Shown: one piece after another, positions 25,528 through 33,543 of the stretch
Position numbering within the stretch: position 1 is the stretch's first letter
Layout: each line of letters starts with the position of its first letter
Assembly (NCBI GenBank): GCA_963775935.1
Contig: CAVZKR010000003.1
Location: 248,001-312,000, forward strand
Length of the DNA stretch: 64,000 nt
Origin: JBBIPA01 sp963775935
GTDB taxonomy: Bacteria; Chloroflexota; Dehalococcoidia; GIF9; UBA5629
Direction: 5' to 3'
Notes under the pieces: model-generated
What the model saw: the letters and a program-made list of their open reading frames with translations, nothing else
What the model was told of the DNA's origin: nothing
The model's database searches: none
Translations under genes and position numbers: made by a program

Positions 25528-25797
25528 TTACAGCTCTTCGGTATATGGCTTTACCTTGGGTTGCTTCCAGGTTTCCGAGTAAATCTTTTTGCGGTCGCCG
25601 GTGGCTTCCTTGACCATACCGCTAACATCATCTTTGATGTCTTTCGCCCTACCATGTGCGTCAGCTATCTTTTCTTTTAAAAGTTTTCTGGTCTCATCAC
25701 CAGACTGTGGGGCAACCAGAACCGCAACCGCCAGACCTGTTGCCATCCCCAGAATAAAACCAATAGCAAATTTGAATCCCGAATCCGAATTGCTCAT
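25528..25797 (-). CDS. YtxH-domain membrane protein
   Basis: The 89-residue protein has one N-terminal helix (FAIGFILGMATGLAVAVLVA), then APQSGDETRKLLKEKI and a charged helical tail, the typical YtxH pattern (gas-vesicle-like/stress protein). Function in this family is unclear. ATG 25797 is chosen over an upstream TTG. Confidence 0.8.
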   Translation of the reverse strand: MSNSDSGFKFAIGFILGMATGLAVAVLVAPQSGDETRKLLKEKIADAHGRAKDIKDDVSGMVKEATGDRKKIYSETWKQPKVKPYTEEL

Positions 25798-25977
25798 CTT
25801 TATCAAAACGCCACTGTGCTACTAAGATACACTACTATCATACCTTAACCGTTATGTTTTGAGAAGACCCAGACTGGTACTCCTGGGTATCCTTAAGAAG
25901 CACAGAAATACTATAGAACCATGTGCATTGCTACGGCAACTGTCTCTTCGAGGCTCACGGCCTCGGGTAATCTCCTA

Positions 25978-26307
25978 TCAGCTACAGTACATGGGCAAAC
26001 CAACAATAAGCGTGGTCAATCTTTCAATATCACTGCTTCCACAAAGAGGGCATTTCCTCTGTTGTTCCTCAGTAGGGCCTGATGGCACAGGCATTTCGAA
26101 CTTAGCCTGACAATGGTGACAGGAGTATTGCCACGTGGATGGGTTATAGTACAAATTCAAATCGAAACCGTTCGGTATCCATACAGGCACAGTCTCAACT
26201 GCAGCGCTGCCACATTTGGGACATTTCGCCTCATTGCCTGTCTCTGAGTCACCCGGTGATGGCAGCTCAAATATAGCCTGACATTGACGACACGCATATT
26301 TCGCCAT
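25978..26307 (-). CDS. protein of two zinc-ribbon repeats
   Basis: The 109-residue protein has two copies of the same unit: CRQCQAIFELPSPGD...CPKCGS and CHHCQAKFEMPVPSG...CPLCGS. Each could bind one zinc (CxxC...CxxC). The family is unnamed; FmdB-like or regulatory zinc-ribbon proteins are similar. The upstream 180 bases between it and the YtxH gene hold no recognisable gene. Confidence 0.7.
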   Translation of the reverse strand: MAKYACRQCQAIFELPSPGDSETGNEAKCPKCGSAAVETVPVWIPNGFDLNLYYNPSTWQYSCHHCQAKFEMPVPSGPTEEQQRKCPLCGSSDIERLTTLIVGLPMYCS

Positions 26308-26387
26308 AAAACTTTTACCCAAATATAACTATAGTACTGACTTTTAAATTTAGCAAACGTTCAACAGATTTTGCTCCCGAGCAGTCG

Positions 26388-27098
26388 TTAAAATGCCATA
26401 TCTGGTTTCCATACCTGCCAAACTTTACCCACCAAGCTCGGTCCGGGCTTCAAAGCTGGCTTACCCGGCTGCCAACCTGATGGTGTCACCTCACCAGTCT
26501 TACGAACATACTGGAATGCTTTTATCTGGCGGATGAACTCAGCGACGTTTCGTCCCACTGATGGGGTTAAAACTTCCATCGCCTGTATAATGCCGTCCGG
26601 GTCAATAATGAAGCGCCCCCGGATATTTACCCCAGCCTCTTCATCATAGACACCATAGACGCTACCGACACGCCCACCCCCATCTGATAGCATAGGGAAT
26701 GGTACGCCGCCGGGCACCATTTTTGACAGCTCTTCCTCCTGCCATATCTTATGAGTAAAGCGACTATCTGTGCTCATTGCTAATACCTGAACGCCCAGCG
26801 ATTTTAGTTCGTCATGCTTGGAGGCAACTGCCGCCAGCTCCGTCGGTCAGACGAAGGTGAAATCACCCGGGTAGAAACAGAGCACAATCCACTGCCCTTT
26901 ATAATCAGATAATTTAATATTTTTAAAACCACCTTCAAAAAAAGCGCTCACCTCGAAATCTGGAGCTTGTTTGCCGACTCGTGCCATCATTTTAACTTCC
27001 TCCTTTCTCGGTTGGCTTTGTGGTGCTGTCGATTTCGCTTCCGGTGCACTAATTGGTCCCTTTGCCGGTTGTACGCAGGAATCTTTTGGTTCAGCCAT
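26388..27098 (-). CDS. AhpC-type peroxiredoxin with TGA (selenocysteine) at the catalytic position
   Basis: The frame encodes a full 236-residue peroxiredoxin if the single in-frame TGA at 26847-26849 is read as selenocysteine. The context is FYPGDFTFV-(TGA)-PTELAAV, exactly where the peroxidatic Cys of the FTFVCPTE motif belongs (residue 84). Frame and conservation continue on both sides: Thr and Arg partners (FTFV; SVGRNVAEFIR), YGVYDEEAGVNIRGRFIIDP, and a C-terminal PSGWQPGKPALKPGPS. The resolving Cys of 2-Cys AhpC (usually VCPxGW) is Thr here (VTPSGW), so it is a one-Sec enzyme. Bacterial Sec-peroxiredoxins (PrxU) are known. ATG 27098 has AGGAGG five bases upstream; a second site (AGGAGG, ATG 26990) would remove a 36-residue Ala/Pro/Lys-rich extension. 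selA/B/C/D are not in the window. Confidence 0.85.
26820..26849 (-). promoter_or_regulatory. candidate bacterial SECIS element
   Basis: The mRNA directly after the UGA can fold: after five bases, GGAG pairs with CUCC at 26820-26823, and inside it GGC...GCC or CUG...CAG can pair, leaving a small G-starting loop. Bacterial SECIS elements lie just downstream of the UGA with a G early in the loop; spacing of about 12-14 bases is slightly short of the usual range. Confidence 0.5.
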
Positions 27099-27243
27099 GC
27101 TCACCTCCTTTTATTTTTGTTATATCCAAAGTAATTACACTCCACAACAACTATGATTCAACCAGATATACTCGTATAATTGCTATCCCCGAACAAGCTT
27201 CAGGTAAGCTCAACTTCGAATATCACATCGTTTTTATAACAAA

Positions 27244-28074
27244 TTATGGCAATGTGAACCTGGTACCAGCGTTGTTCAGAAAGAAAGCATCACCAAACTC
27301 CCGGGCCAGCCGTGCCGAAGACAGGAAACCAGTGCAGTGAGAGACACCCAATTTCTGAACCCCCATCTCTTTAAGGTCGGCTATCGTCTTCTCCAGCCGC
27401 TCTTTTGAAGCCCTTAAAAGATGTGTTCCACCAATAGCAGCATATACAAGTTTCTTGCCGGTGATATCCCGAGCATGGCGCAGCGTATTGACAATGCCAC
27501 GATGCCCACATCCGAGGATAACAACCAACCCAAAGTCGCTATCAATAACCAGCGCCAGGTCATCGGCTAATGGGTCTGGCCGAAGTGTACTACCTTCTTT
27601 TATAAAAAGATTGTCATCAATTTTCTCATAATCTGTCACCATTGGAATCTCTCCAGTGGTTATAACATGTTCGCTTATGCGAAACGGTTTTCGGGTCAGA
27701 TTAAGCCGGGCGCCGTAGCCCTCCAGTCCTTCACGCGAGAAGGGTATGCCTCCATAATGGAGATCGTCTTGTTCACGCCGTACATACTTTAAACTCCACA
27801 GGTCAGGGTGAGCGATGACTTCAACCTCTCCTTTTAGCAGCAGTACATCGCGCAGCCCCCCAGTATGGTCGGCATGACCATGGCTGAGTACGATTCTATC
27901 GATAGTAGAAAGGTCAACTCCCAGTAACTGAGCATTATGTACCGCTGAATAGCTCAGTCCTGTATCCAATAACACTCTTATCCCATCCACCTCAACCAGA
28001 ATGCTCAGTCCCCACTCGGCGAGGAAACCGTAGTTCGCCGTATTTTCGGTTAATGTGGTTATCCGAATATCCAT
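27244..28074 (-). CDS. metallo-beta-lactamase-fold hydrolase
   Basis: The 276-residue protein carries LLDTGLS, the metal motif LSHGHADHTGG, VIAHPDLW, GCGHRGIVNTLRHA and a late GVSHCTG. This subgroup is often annotated as a dihydropterin-phosphate synthase-like enzyme and is found in anaerobes; the substrate is unproven. It is the last gene of the minus-strand metal cluster, 82 bases after Mrp. Confidence 0.8.
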   Translation of the reverse strand: MDIRITTLTENTANYGFLAEWGLSILVEVDGIRVLLDTGLSYSAVHNAQLLGVDLSTIDRIVLSHGHADHTGGLRDVLLLKGEVEVIAHPDLWSLKYVRREQDDLHYGGIPFSREGLEGYGARLNLTRKPFRISEHVITTGEIPMVTDYEKIDDNLFIKEGSTLRPDPLADDLALVIDSDFGLVVILGCGHRGIVNTLRHARDITGKKLVYAAIGGTHLLRASKERLEKTIADLKEMGVQKLGVSHCTGFLSSARLAREFGDAFFLNNAGTRFTLP

Positions 28075-28156
28075 TAATCTATTCTCTCTTTACCGCCTCG
28101 CTTCGGTCTTTAGCCTTATCAACTCCCCCTCCGGGGGAATTACTATACTAACAACT

Positions 28157-29170
28157 TCAGCCGTTTGCACACCCTTCACTGAGCGTTAAACTGGAGATGG
28201 ACTCACCCAGCTTGCCGATAATCTCCGAGTCATAGCGCTCAATTGAGCCTTCGTCACAGAGCTTTGCCAGAACTGGGTCAATCGGCAATTGTGCCAATAA
28301 AGGCGCTTTAGAAGCTAACGCCATCTCTTCGCCACGACTCTTGCCAAAAATCTCAATTTTTTTATTTATCTCAGGCACGTACAGGTAGCTCATATTTTCC
28401 ACCACGCCCAGGACAGTTTTATTCATCTGCTGAGCCATCTTGACCGCCTTTTTCACAATCATAGCCGTCAGGTCCTGAGGAGTGAACACTATGATCACCC
28501 CGGATATCGGTAGCGACTGCATGACAGTCAGCGGAGCATCAGCCGTGCCTGGTGGCAGGTCAACAATTAAATAGTCGAGACTGCCCCACAGCACATCCTC
28601 CCAGAACTGAACAATCGCCTTGCCGATAAGTGGGCCCCGCCAGATAACAGCGTCATCCTCGTTGGGAATTAAAAGATTGATGGACATGATCTCTATCCCG
28701 GATTTCGACAGCACGGGCAATAGCCCTGTATCACTGCCACCGGGATGCTGGTTGATGCCGAACATTTTCGGAATACTAGGGCCGGTTATATCGGCATCGA
28801 GTATGCCTACGTCATAACCCTTGCGATTCAGCGCAATGGCAACCAGACTGCTCACCAGTGACTTCCCCACTCCACCCTTGCCACTCATCACCGCAATGAC
28901 ATGCTTGACCTTGTTTATGTCACTGGGCTTACCCACGGTAAAATTAACGTTCAACTCATCCACACCCTTGAGCTTGCCCACAGTCTCTTTGATTCTATCA
29001 CTGAGCCATGCCTCCGTCTCCGATGCCAGCGCTGCCGAGGCAAGGCTAATATCTACTTTATGGTCGGTAATCTTAACATCACGAACCAGGTTCATCTTAT
29101 CCAGACTGCGCGCCACGCCGGGGACCAATATATCTTCCAGAATTTTTGTTATTTGTTCTTGTGTAGGCAT
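28157..29170 (-). CDS. Mrp/NBP35-type Fe-S carrier ATPase
   Basis: The 337-residue protein has an N-terminal MIP18/DUF59 domain (1-85) and a P-loop ATPase: MSGKGGVGKSLVSSLVAIAL, DADITGPSIPKMFG, YLIVDLPPGTADAPLT and VVENMSYL. The CxxC that usually follows ENMSY is replaced (YVPEINKKIEIFG), so cluster binding between subunits may be altered. Mrp proteins assemble or carry Fe-S clusters; in the Orange Protein system of Desulfovibrio an Mrp protein accompanies the NifX-type protein as here. Confidence 0.88.
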   Translation of the reverse strand: MPTQEQITKILEDILVPGVARSLDKMNLVRDVKITDHKVDISLASAALASETEAWLSDRIKETVGKLKGVDELNVNFTVGKPSDINKVKHVIAVMSGKGGVGKSLVSSLVAIALNRKGYDVGILDADITGPSIPKMFGINQHPGGSDTGLLPVLSKSGIEIMSINLLIPNEDDAVIWRGPLIGKAIVQFWEDVLWGSLDYLIVDLPPGTADAPLTVMQSLPISGVIIVFTPQDLTAMIVKKAVKMAQQMNKTVLGVVENMSYLYVPEINKKIEIFGKSRGEEMALASKAPLLAQLPIDPVLAKLCDEGSIERYDSEIIGKLGESISSLTLSEGCANG

Positions 29171-29222
29171 ACCAATTCCTTTCTTTATTTGTTATAAACC
29201 AAAATATATTTATAAAAGCTCT

Positions 29223-29621
29223 CTAATGCAAGCGCTGCATCAAATTGGGAAGGTTGCCAGCGATATAGAGCTTGACCGCTTTGTCAATATCCTCCACATC
29301 AGTGACTATGGGTTCGATATTGTAGCTCTTCAGGCTTTCATAGGCACCCCAACCCATGCCTCCCGCCAGCAGAACCTGGCAGTCGGCGAGAGGCTGCGCC
29401 ATACTTTTATGTTTTGACTGAGCGTCAGCATCATAGCCATGCTTCTCTCCAGGTGCCGCTGAATGACTTTCAGCGGCAGCAAAATGCTGATGTCCCATCT
29501 TGGGACGGATTTCCTTGCCCATTACTTTGCCATTTTCTACGTTAAACACCACATACTGCGAGGCTCTGCCAAAATGCTGGCTGATGGTGGTTCCATCATC
29601 GGAAATAGCTGCGATTTTCAT
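29223..29621 (-). CDS. NifX/NifB-domain protein with His-rich insert (ORP-like)
   Basis: The 132-residue protein has the dinitrogenase-cofactor-binding fold: IAAISDDGTTISQHFGRASQ, LLAGGMGWGAYESL, IVTDVEDIDKAV. Between the two halves, residues 43-72, it has an insert with five His (MGHQHF, ESHSA, EKHGY, KHKS), likely metal-binding. Related ORP proteins in Desulfovibrio hold a Mo-Cu cluster. GGAGG precedes the start. It lies 27 bases downstream of a small CxxC protein and 52 bases before Mrp. Confidence 0.85.
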   Translation of the reverse strand: MKIAAISDDGTTISQHFGRASQYVVFNVENGKVMGKEIRPKMGHQHFAAAESHSAAPGEKHGYDADAQSKHKSMAQPLADCQVLLAGGMGWGAYESLKSYNIEPIVTDVEDIDKAVKLYIAGNLPNLMQRLH

Positions 29622-29648
29622 TTTTATATACCTCCATATTTATTTAGT

Positions 29649-29936
29649 TTAATCTACTTCGATGTGACATTCCAAACTATCATCTATAAATTTTACCTTA
29701 ACTGTGACCTTTTTCCCCTCGGCAAGATATCTTTCAGATTCTATACGTAATTTCTCCGACTCAGGAGATTGCAGGAAAGAAACCAGAATCCCATATTTTT
29801 TCTGAAGCTCCTGAGTATCACCTTCCGAATTCAAAAGCTTCTTAAGACAAGAATTGAGCTCCTGTTCAGCCAGACACCTGATACACTTACCAGGAACATC
29901 GCTGGTTGAATATGTCGGCTTTAAATCAATATCCAC
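29649..29936 (-). CDS. small protein with one CxxC
   Basis: The 95-residue protein has CIRCLAEQELNSC in its N-terminal third and ends with an alternating strand-like KVTVKVKFIDDSLECHIEVD. It starts at GTG 29936 with GAGG eight bases upstream. It is unrecognised; the position within the metal cluster and the Cys suggest a metal or cluster role. Confidence 0.65.
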   Translation of the reverse strand: MDIDLKPTYSTSDVPGKCIRCLAEQELNSCLKKLLNSEGDTQELQKKYGILVSFLQSPESEKLRIESERYLAEGKKVTVKVKFIDDSLECHIEVD

Positions 29937-29951
29937 GGCATAAACCTCAGT

Positions 29952-30194
29952 TTAACCCCTATGACATTGGCCACCCGAAGAGCAGGGTGGCGTATCACAG
30001 CGTTCTGTTCTACCACAACAGGTACGCCCTCTAGCAATAGCCTTTCCTTTCATTACATTGGGTACAGAGAGTAGTTTTTCGACATCCGTACTTTCGCAAG
30101 TAAGACATTTGATACTCTGTTTTTCATCCGTACCCTGAACAAATAGCTCTGATATTGCACCACATGTCTGACACTTATATTCGTATATTGGCAC
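29952..30194 (-). CDS. FmdB-type zinc-ribbon protein
   Basis: The 80-residue protein begins MPIYEYKCQTCGAISELFV and has CLTCESTDVEKLLSVP, the FmdB/CxxC-CxxC ribbon, with a Cys-rich tail (CCGRTERCDTPPC and C). FmdB-type proteins are putative regulators of one-carbon/formamide metabolism; here it is one of the cluster genes. Confidence 0.85.
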   Translation of the reverse strand: MPIYEYKCQTCGAISELFVQGTDEKQSIKCLTCESTDVEKLLSVPNVMKGKAIARGRTCCGRTERCDTPPCSSGGQCHRG

Positions 30195-30202
30195 TTGATT
30201 TC

Positions 30203-31066
30203 TTAACTCCTTTCTAATAATTGTAAGGTATGCTCCCAGAGCATTTTAAGTTGCCTGCTTACCTCGCCATCAGCATAGGTTACTACCGGTATACCATGTA
30301 CAATAGATTCAGTAACGATAGTATCGAATGGAATTCTGGCGGCTATCTCTATGCCACGCTTTAAACAATAGCTCTCAATTTGTGAAGTATTATCGTTATT
30401 TATCGTATATTTATTAATACATACCTGAGCAGGAACGTTGAAATGCTGGCAAACACCGATGACCCGTTCCAAGTCATGTATTCCGGACAGTGTAGGCTCG
30501 GTTACCAGCAATGCCAAATTTGTTCCTGCCAGTGATGAGATAACAGGGCAACCAATGCCCGGCGGTCCATCGTTGATAATAAAATCAGCCTTCTGTTTTT
30601 CAGCTATTGACTTAGCTTGCTGCCGTACTTTAGCCACCAGCTTTCCTGAGTTTTCCTGTGCAATGCCTAATCGAGCGTCGACCAGTGTCCCATAGTTCGT
30701 ATCTGAGATATACCAGTGCCCAGCCAGCCTCTCTTTCATAGTGATAGCCTCAGCCGGGCAAATACGCTGACAGAGACCACAGCCTTCGCAAGAAATAGGT
30801 TCGACTTGAAAACCCATTATGGCATCGAACCGACATATGTTCTCACATAAACCACACTGTGTACACTTCTCCTCATCTATCACTGCGACTTGCCCGCTCC
30901 TGAATTCATGCTTCCGCTGATTGAAAGGATGGAGCATCAAATGAAGGTCAGCAGCATCAACGTCACAATCAACCAACACCTTGCTTGAAGCCAGAGCAGC
31001 GAATGATGCTACAATACTAGTCTTACCGGTCCCACCTTTGCCACTAATAACTACAACTTCTTTCAC
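30203..31066 (-). CDS. MinD-family ATPase with ferredoxin insert, copy 1
   Basis: The 287-residue protein starts EVVVISGKGGTGKTSIVASF (deviant Walker A), contains CTQCGLCENIC and CEGCGLCQRICP after about residue 60 (two [4Fe-4S] clusters inserted in the ATPase), and later DGPPGIGCPVISSL. The pair of such proteins is a mark of the Orange Protein (orp) operons in sulfate reducers. The start is GTG 31066, overlapping the previous gene by 23 bases. Confidence 0.9.
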   Translation of the reverse strand: MKEVVVISGKGGTGKTSIVASFAALASSKVLVDCDVDAADLHLMLHPFNQRKHEFRSGQVAVIDEEKCTQCGLCENICRFDAIMGFQVEPISCEGCGLCQRICPAEAITMKERLAGHWYISDTNYGTLVDARLGIAQENSGKLVAKVRQQAKSIAEKQKADFIINDGPPGIGCPVISSLAGTNLALLVTEPTLSGIHDLERVIGVCQHFNVPAQVCINKYTINNDNTSQIESYCLKRGIEIAARIPFDTIVTESIVHGIPVVTYADGEVSRQLKMLWEHTLQLLERS

Positions 31067-31904
31067 TCACTAGCTCCCGTATCATGTCGAAAACATCTAT
31101 AAAACTCTGCCTCCATTGCGGTATACCCTGAACCAGGGTTATTCCTTTTGAGTAAAGGTTAGCAATTTCCCTATCGAACGGAATTGAAAGCAAAATAGGT
31201 ATCATGCTCCTCTGGCAATATTCTTCAACCTCTCTATAGCTGGAACCAGCACGATTTATTATCACACCACATGGTATTTTCAGCATTCTCACAGTTTCAA
31301 CTGCCAGAGCAAGGTCGTTAACACCAAAAGGAGTCGGTTCAGTAACCAGCAAACAAAAATCGGTTTTTTTTATTGACTCAACCACCGGGCAGGAAGTCCC
31401 TGGCGATACATCAATAATAGCAATCGATTTTTCAGATATCTTTTCTTTGACCTTTCTAATCACCGGAGTTGCCATAGCCTCACCAACAGTAAGCTTACCA
31501 TGAACAAAATCTATGCCAGCAGAATAGCCAGACTCCACAACGCCAATCCCTCTATTTTCCTCAGATATAGCCTTCTCCGGGCAAAGATAAGAACAAGCAC
31601 CGCAGCCATGACAAAGGTTTGAAAACACCAGGACATGTTGCGGCAAAACGGCAATAGCTTTATACGCGCATACTTTCCCACATTCGCCGCAGTACGTACA
31701 TCTGCTATCATCTATCTTCGGAACTTTTATGCAAACTGGCTCAGTCTGCATAAAAACAGGCTTCAAAAAGATGTGGCAATTGGGCTCCTCCACATCGCAA
31801 TCGAGAAGCTGCACTTTTCCCCTGTCCTTAAGGGAGAGGGCAAGGCTCGTTGCAACAAGTGTCTTCCCAGTGCCCCCTTTACCGCTGGCAACTGATATTA
31901 TCAT
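31044..31904 (-). CDS. MinD-family ATPase with ferredoxin insert, copy 2
   Basis: A 286-residue paralogue of the next gene: SVASGKGGTGKTLVATSLAL, CTYCGECGKVCAYKAI and CHGCGACSYLCPEKAI, then VSPGTSCPVVESI. The two copies probably act as a heterodimer, coupling ATP hydrolysis to cluster transfer. ATG 31904 with GAGGTG upstream is preferred over ATG 31919. The 85-base spacer to the NifX gene holds two hairpins (31967-31982 region) without T-runs. Confidence 0.9.
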   Translation of the reverse strand: MIISVASGKGGTGKTLVATSLALSLKDRGKVQLLDCDVEEPNCHIFLKPVFMQTEPVCIKVPKIDDSRCTYCGECGKVCAYKAIAVLPQHVLVFSNLCHGCGACSYLCPEKAISEENRGIGVVESGYSAGIDFVHGKLTVGEAMATPVIRKVKEKISEKSIAIIDVSPGTSCPVVESIKKTDFCLLVTEPTPFGVNDLALAVETVRMLKIPCGVIINRAGSSYREVEEYCQRSMIPILLSIPFDREIANLYSKGITLVQGIPQWRQSFIDVFDMIRELVSERSCSY

Positions 31905-31989
31905 CTCACCTCTTACCATTTTTGCATTACATTTGGGACATTTTACGTTATAGCAGGGTATTCCTGCCTGATGGGGTACTTTAACCCCA

Positions 31990-32358
31990 CTATTTATTCA
32001 GTCCATTATGCGACACCACGTTAGGCTGAGTACTGGCTTTATATTGACCAGACTTATACTTATCAACTACATCTCTCACTTTTCCTGACGTACCAGTTAT
32101 CACCTCTATTCCTGCAGCCGATAACACCTGGTGAGCATTAGGACCGCAATTACCTGTGATTACCGTCTGGACTCCCTTGGCGGCAACCATATTACCGGTA
32201 GCGACACCTGCCCCTCCCCCACCTATGCCACCGGTATTCTCTACAGATTCCACCTCCATGGTATCAAGGTCCACAAAAAGGATATACTGACAACGACCAA
32301 AGCGAGGGTCAACCTCCGAATCCAGACCAGTTCCCGCAGAAGTAATTGCGATTTTCAT
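31990..32358 (-). CDS. NifX/NifB-domain protein (ORP-like)
   Basis: The 122-residue protein has IAITSAGTGLDSEVDPRFGR, ENTGGIGGGGAGVATGNMVA and ITGNCGPNAHQVLSAAGIEV, the conserved halves of the MTH1175-like NifX fold. It lacks the His-rich insert of the other copy at 29223. Proteins of this fold bind Fe-Mo or Mo-Cu type clusters. It starts with AGGAGG before ATG 32358. Confidence 0.88.
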   Translation of the reverse strand: MKIAITSAGTGLDSEVDPRFGRCQYILFVDLDTMEVESVENTGGIGGGGAGVATGNMVAAKGVQTVITGNCGPNAHQVLSAAGIEVITGTSGKVRDVVDKYKSGQYKASTQPNVVSHNGLNK

Positions 32359-32420
32359 AGAGATACCTCCTCTCCGAAGTTAAAACAATTCACTATCTTC
32401 CGTTATACTAAAGCAATACG

Positions 32421-32738
32421 TTATGACGCTTCGCTTTTTTCTTTTTCTAGCTGCTCAAGCTTGGACTCAATCCTTTTGAGTTCTTCTTTGGCAGCTTCGG
32501 CTTCATTCCTTAAAAAGTTTATCTCCTCATCTCGCCCCTCCTGATAGGCTGAAGTCGACACTGCCTCCCACGATATGGGAGTCCTCCATCCACGTCCCCA
32601 ACCCAATCCGCCACCCCTTTGCCAACACCCCCCAAACCTGGGAAAACGACGTGCTACTCGTGGAGCAGTGTACAATCCCCTGAAATCCCCTGTCATCGGC
32701 CCCATTCCCATAGGTCCAGTACCATCAAATCCCGGCAT
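32421..32738 (-). CDS. DUF5320 protein
   Basis: The 105-residue protein begins MPGFDGTGPMGMGPMTGDFR, the Gly/Met-rich head of DUF5320, then a Gly/Trp/Arg stretch with one Cys and a C-terminal coiled coil (about 65-105, EINFLRNEAEAAKEELKRIE). It is common beside NifX and MinD ATPase genes; role unknown. AAGGAGG precedes ATG 32738, within the end of the upstream gene (14-base overlap). Confidence 0.85.
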   Translation of the reverse strand: MPGFDGTGPMGMGPMTGDFRGLYTAPRVARRFPRFGGCWQRGGGLGWGRGWRTPISWEAVSTSAYQEGRDEEINFLRNEAEAAKEELKRIESKLEQLEKEKSEAS

Positions 32739-33543
32739 TTTCTCCTCCTTTCTTTACACTCTTTTCTAGAACTCGCATTACACTCGAGTGCGCAAACGGG
32801 CAGATTCTCTCCACCCCAAAAAGCGCAGATATACCAGCTCCAGTTACACCAAACGTGATTAGACGTTTTCCTTGCGATACCGTTCTCTCACGGAGTTCGT
32901 CAAAGGTATCATTGACGCTGGTACTGCTGGTAATCAGCAAAATATCACACCATGAAATTAAATTAGGATTCTCCGTATTACCATCCGCTATTTCGACGCC
33001 AAATTTGCGCGTACCAATATTTTTTGCGTCAAGATCGCTGCATTTCACATGAGATGCGCCCAGTGTCTGAGCCAGATGGTCGAGAATTGCTGGCTGATAC
33101 CCCACCATACCAACCTTAACTCTGCCATACTTCTTCAATATATGATTTGCTATCTCGCCACCACACTTTTCCGGTTCGTCGTTACGGCAATGGCGAACTC
33201 CAGTTACCATCCCTAGTGATGAAATCACCGCATTGAGAGTCGCCACAAATATAGCTCGATTATTAATTGAGTCCAGGCTCAGATTTAACACATCCTCAAG
33301 GTACCCGTCATAACTCTGTGGTTGATTGGTGAAGGCTTGCCCGAAGCTTTCCCTAAATTCAGCTTCAATCATCACTTCCCTGCCACCAAGCAGAGCAAAA
33401 TCAGGCCTCCCTGGATCGCCTATTGCCTGTTGAGGAGATAGTGTCCCGATTTTTACGGAAACCATTTCCCCACCCAGACCACGTTCTCTGACCAGAGCAG
33501 AAAATTTCTCTTTAGCCTGTACTATGATAGGAACTATTTCCAA
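32725..33543 (-). CDS. DUF4213/DUF364 putative heavy-metal-chelation protein
   Basis: The 272-residue protein has an N-terminal DUF4213-like part (EAEFRESFGQAFTNQP, ATLNAVISSLG) and a DUF364 Rossmann-like part (VKVGMVGYQPAILDHLAQTL, CDILLITSSTSVNDTFDEL, FGVTGAGISALFGVERICPF). The families are annotated as putative heavy-metal chelation, which fits a cluster handling Mo-type metals. It begins at TTG 33543 with GGAGG ten bases upstream and overlaps the binding-protein gene by ten bases. Confidence 0.85.
   Translation of the reverse strand: MEIVPIIVQAKEKFSALVRERGLGGEMVSVKIGTLSPQQAIGDPGRPDFALLGGREVMIEAEFRESFGQAFTNQPQSYDGYLEDVLNLSLDSINNRAIFVATLNAVISSLGMVTGVRHCRNDEPEKCGGEIANHILKKYGRVKVGMVGYQPAILDHLAQTLGASHVKCSDLDAKNIGTRKFGVEIADGNTENPNLISWCDILLITSSTSVNDTFDELRERTVSQGKRLITFGVTGAGISALFGVERICPFAHSSVMRVLEKSVKKGGENAGI

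Noticed and set aside
31905..31989. Two short hairpins between the NifX and MinD genes as a terminator.
   Set aside because: Neither has a T-run on the coding strand; they may only be spacer structure in the operon.
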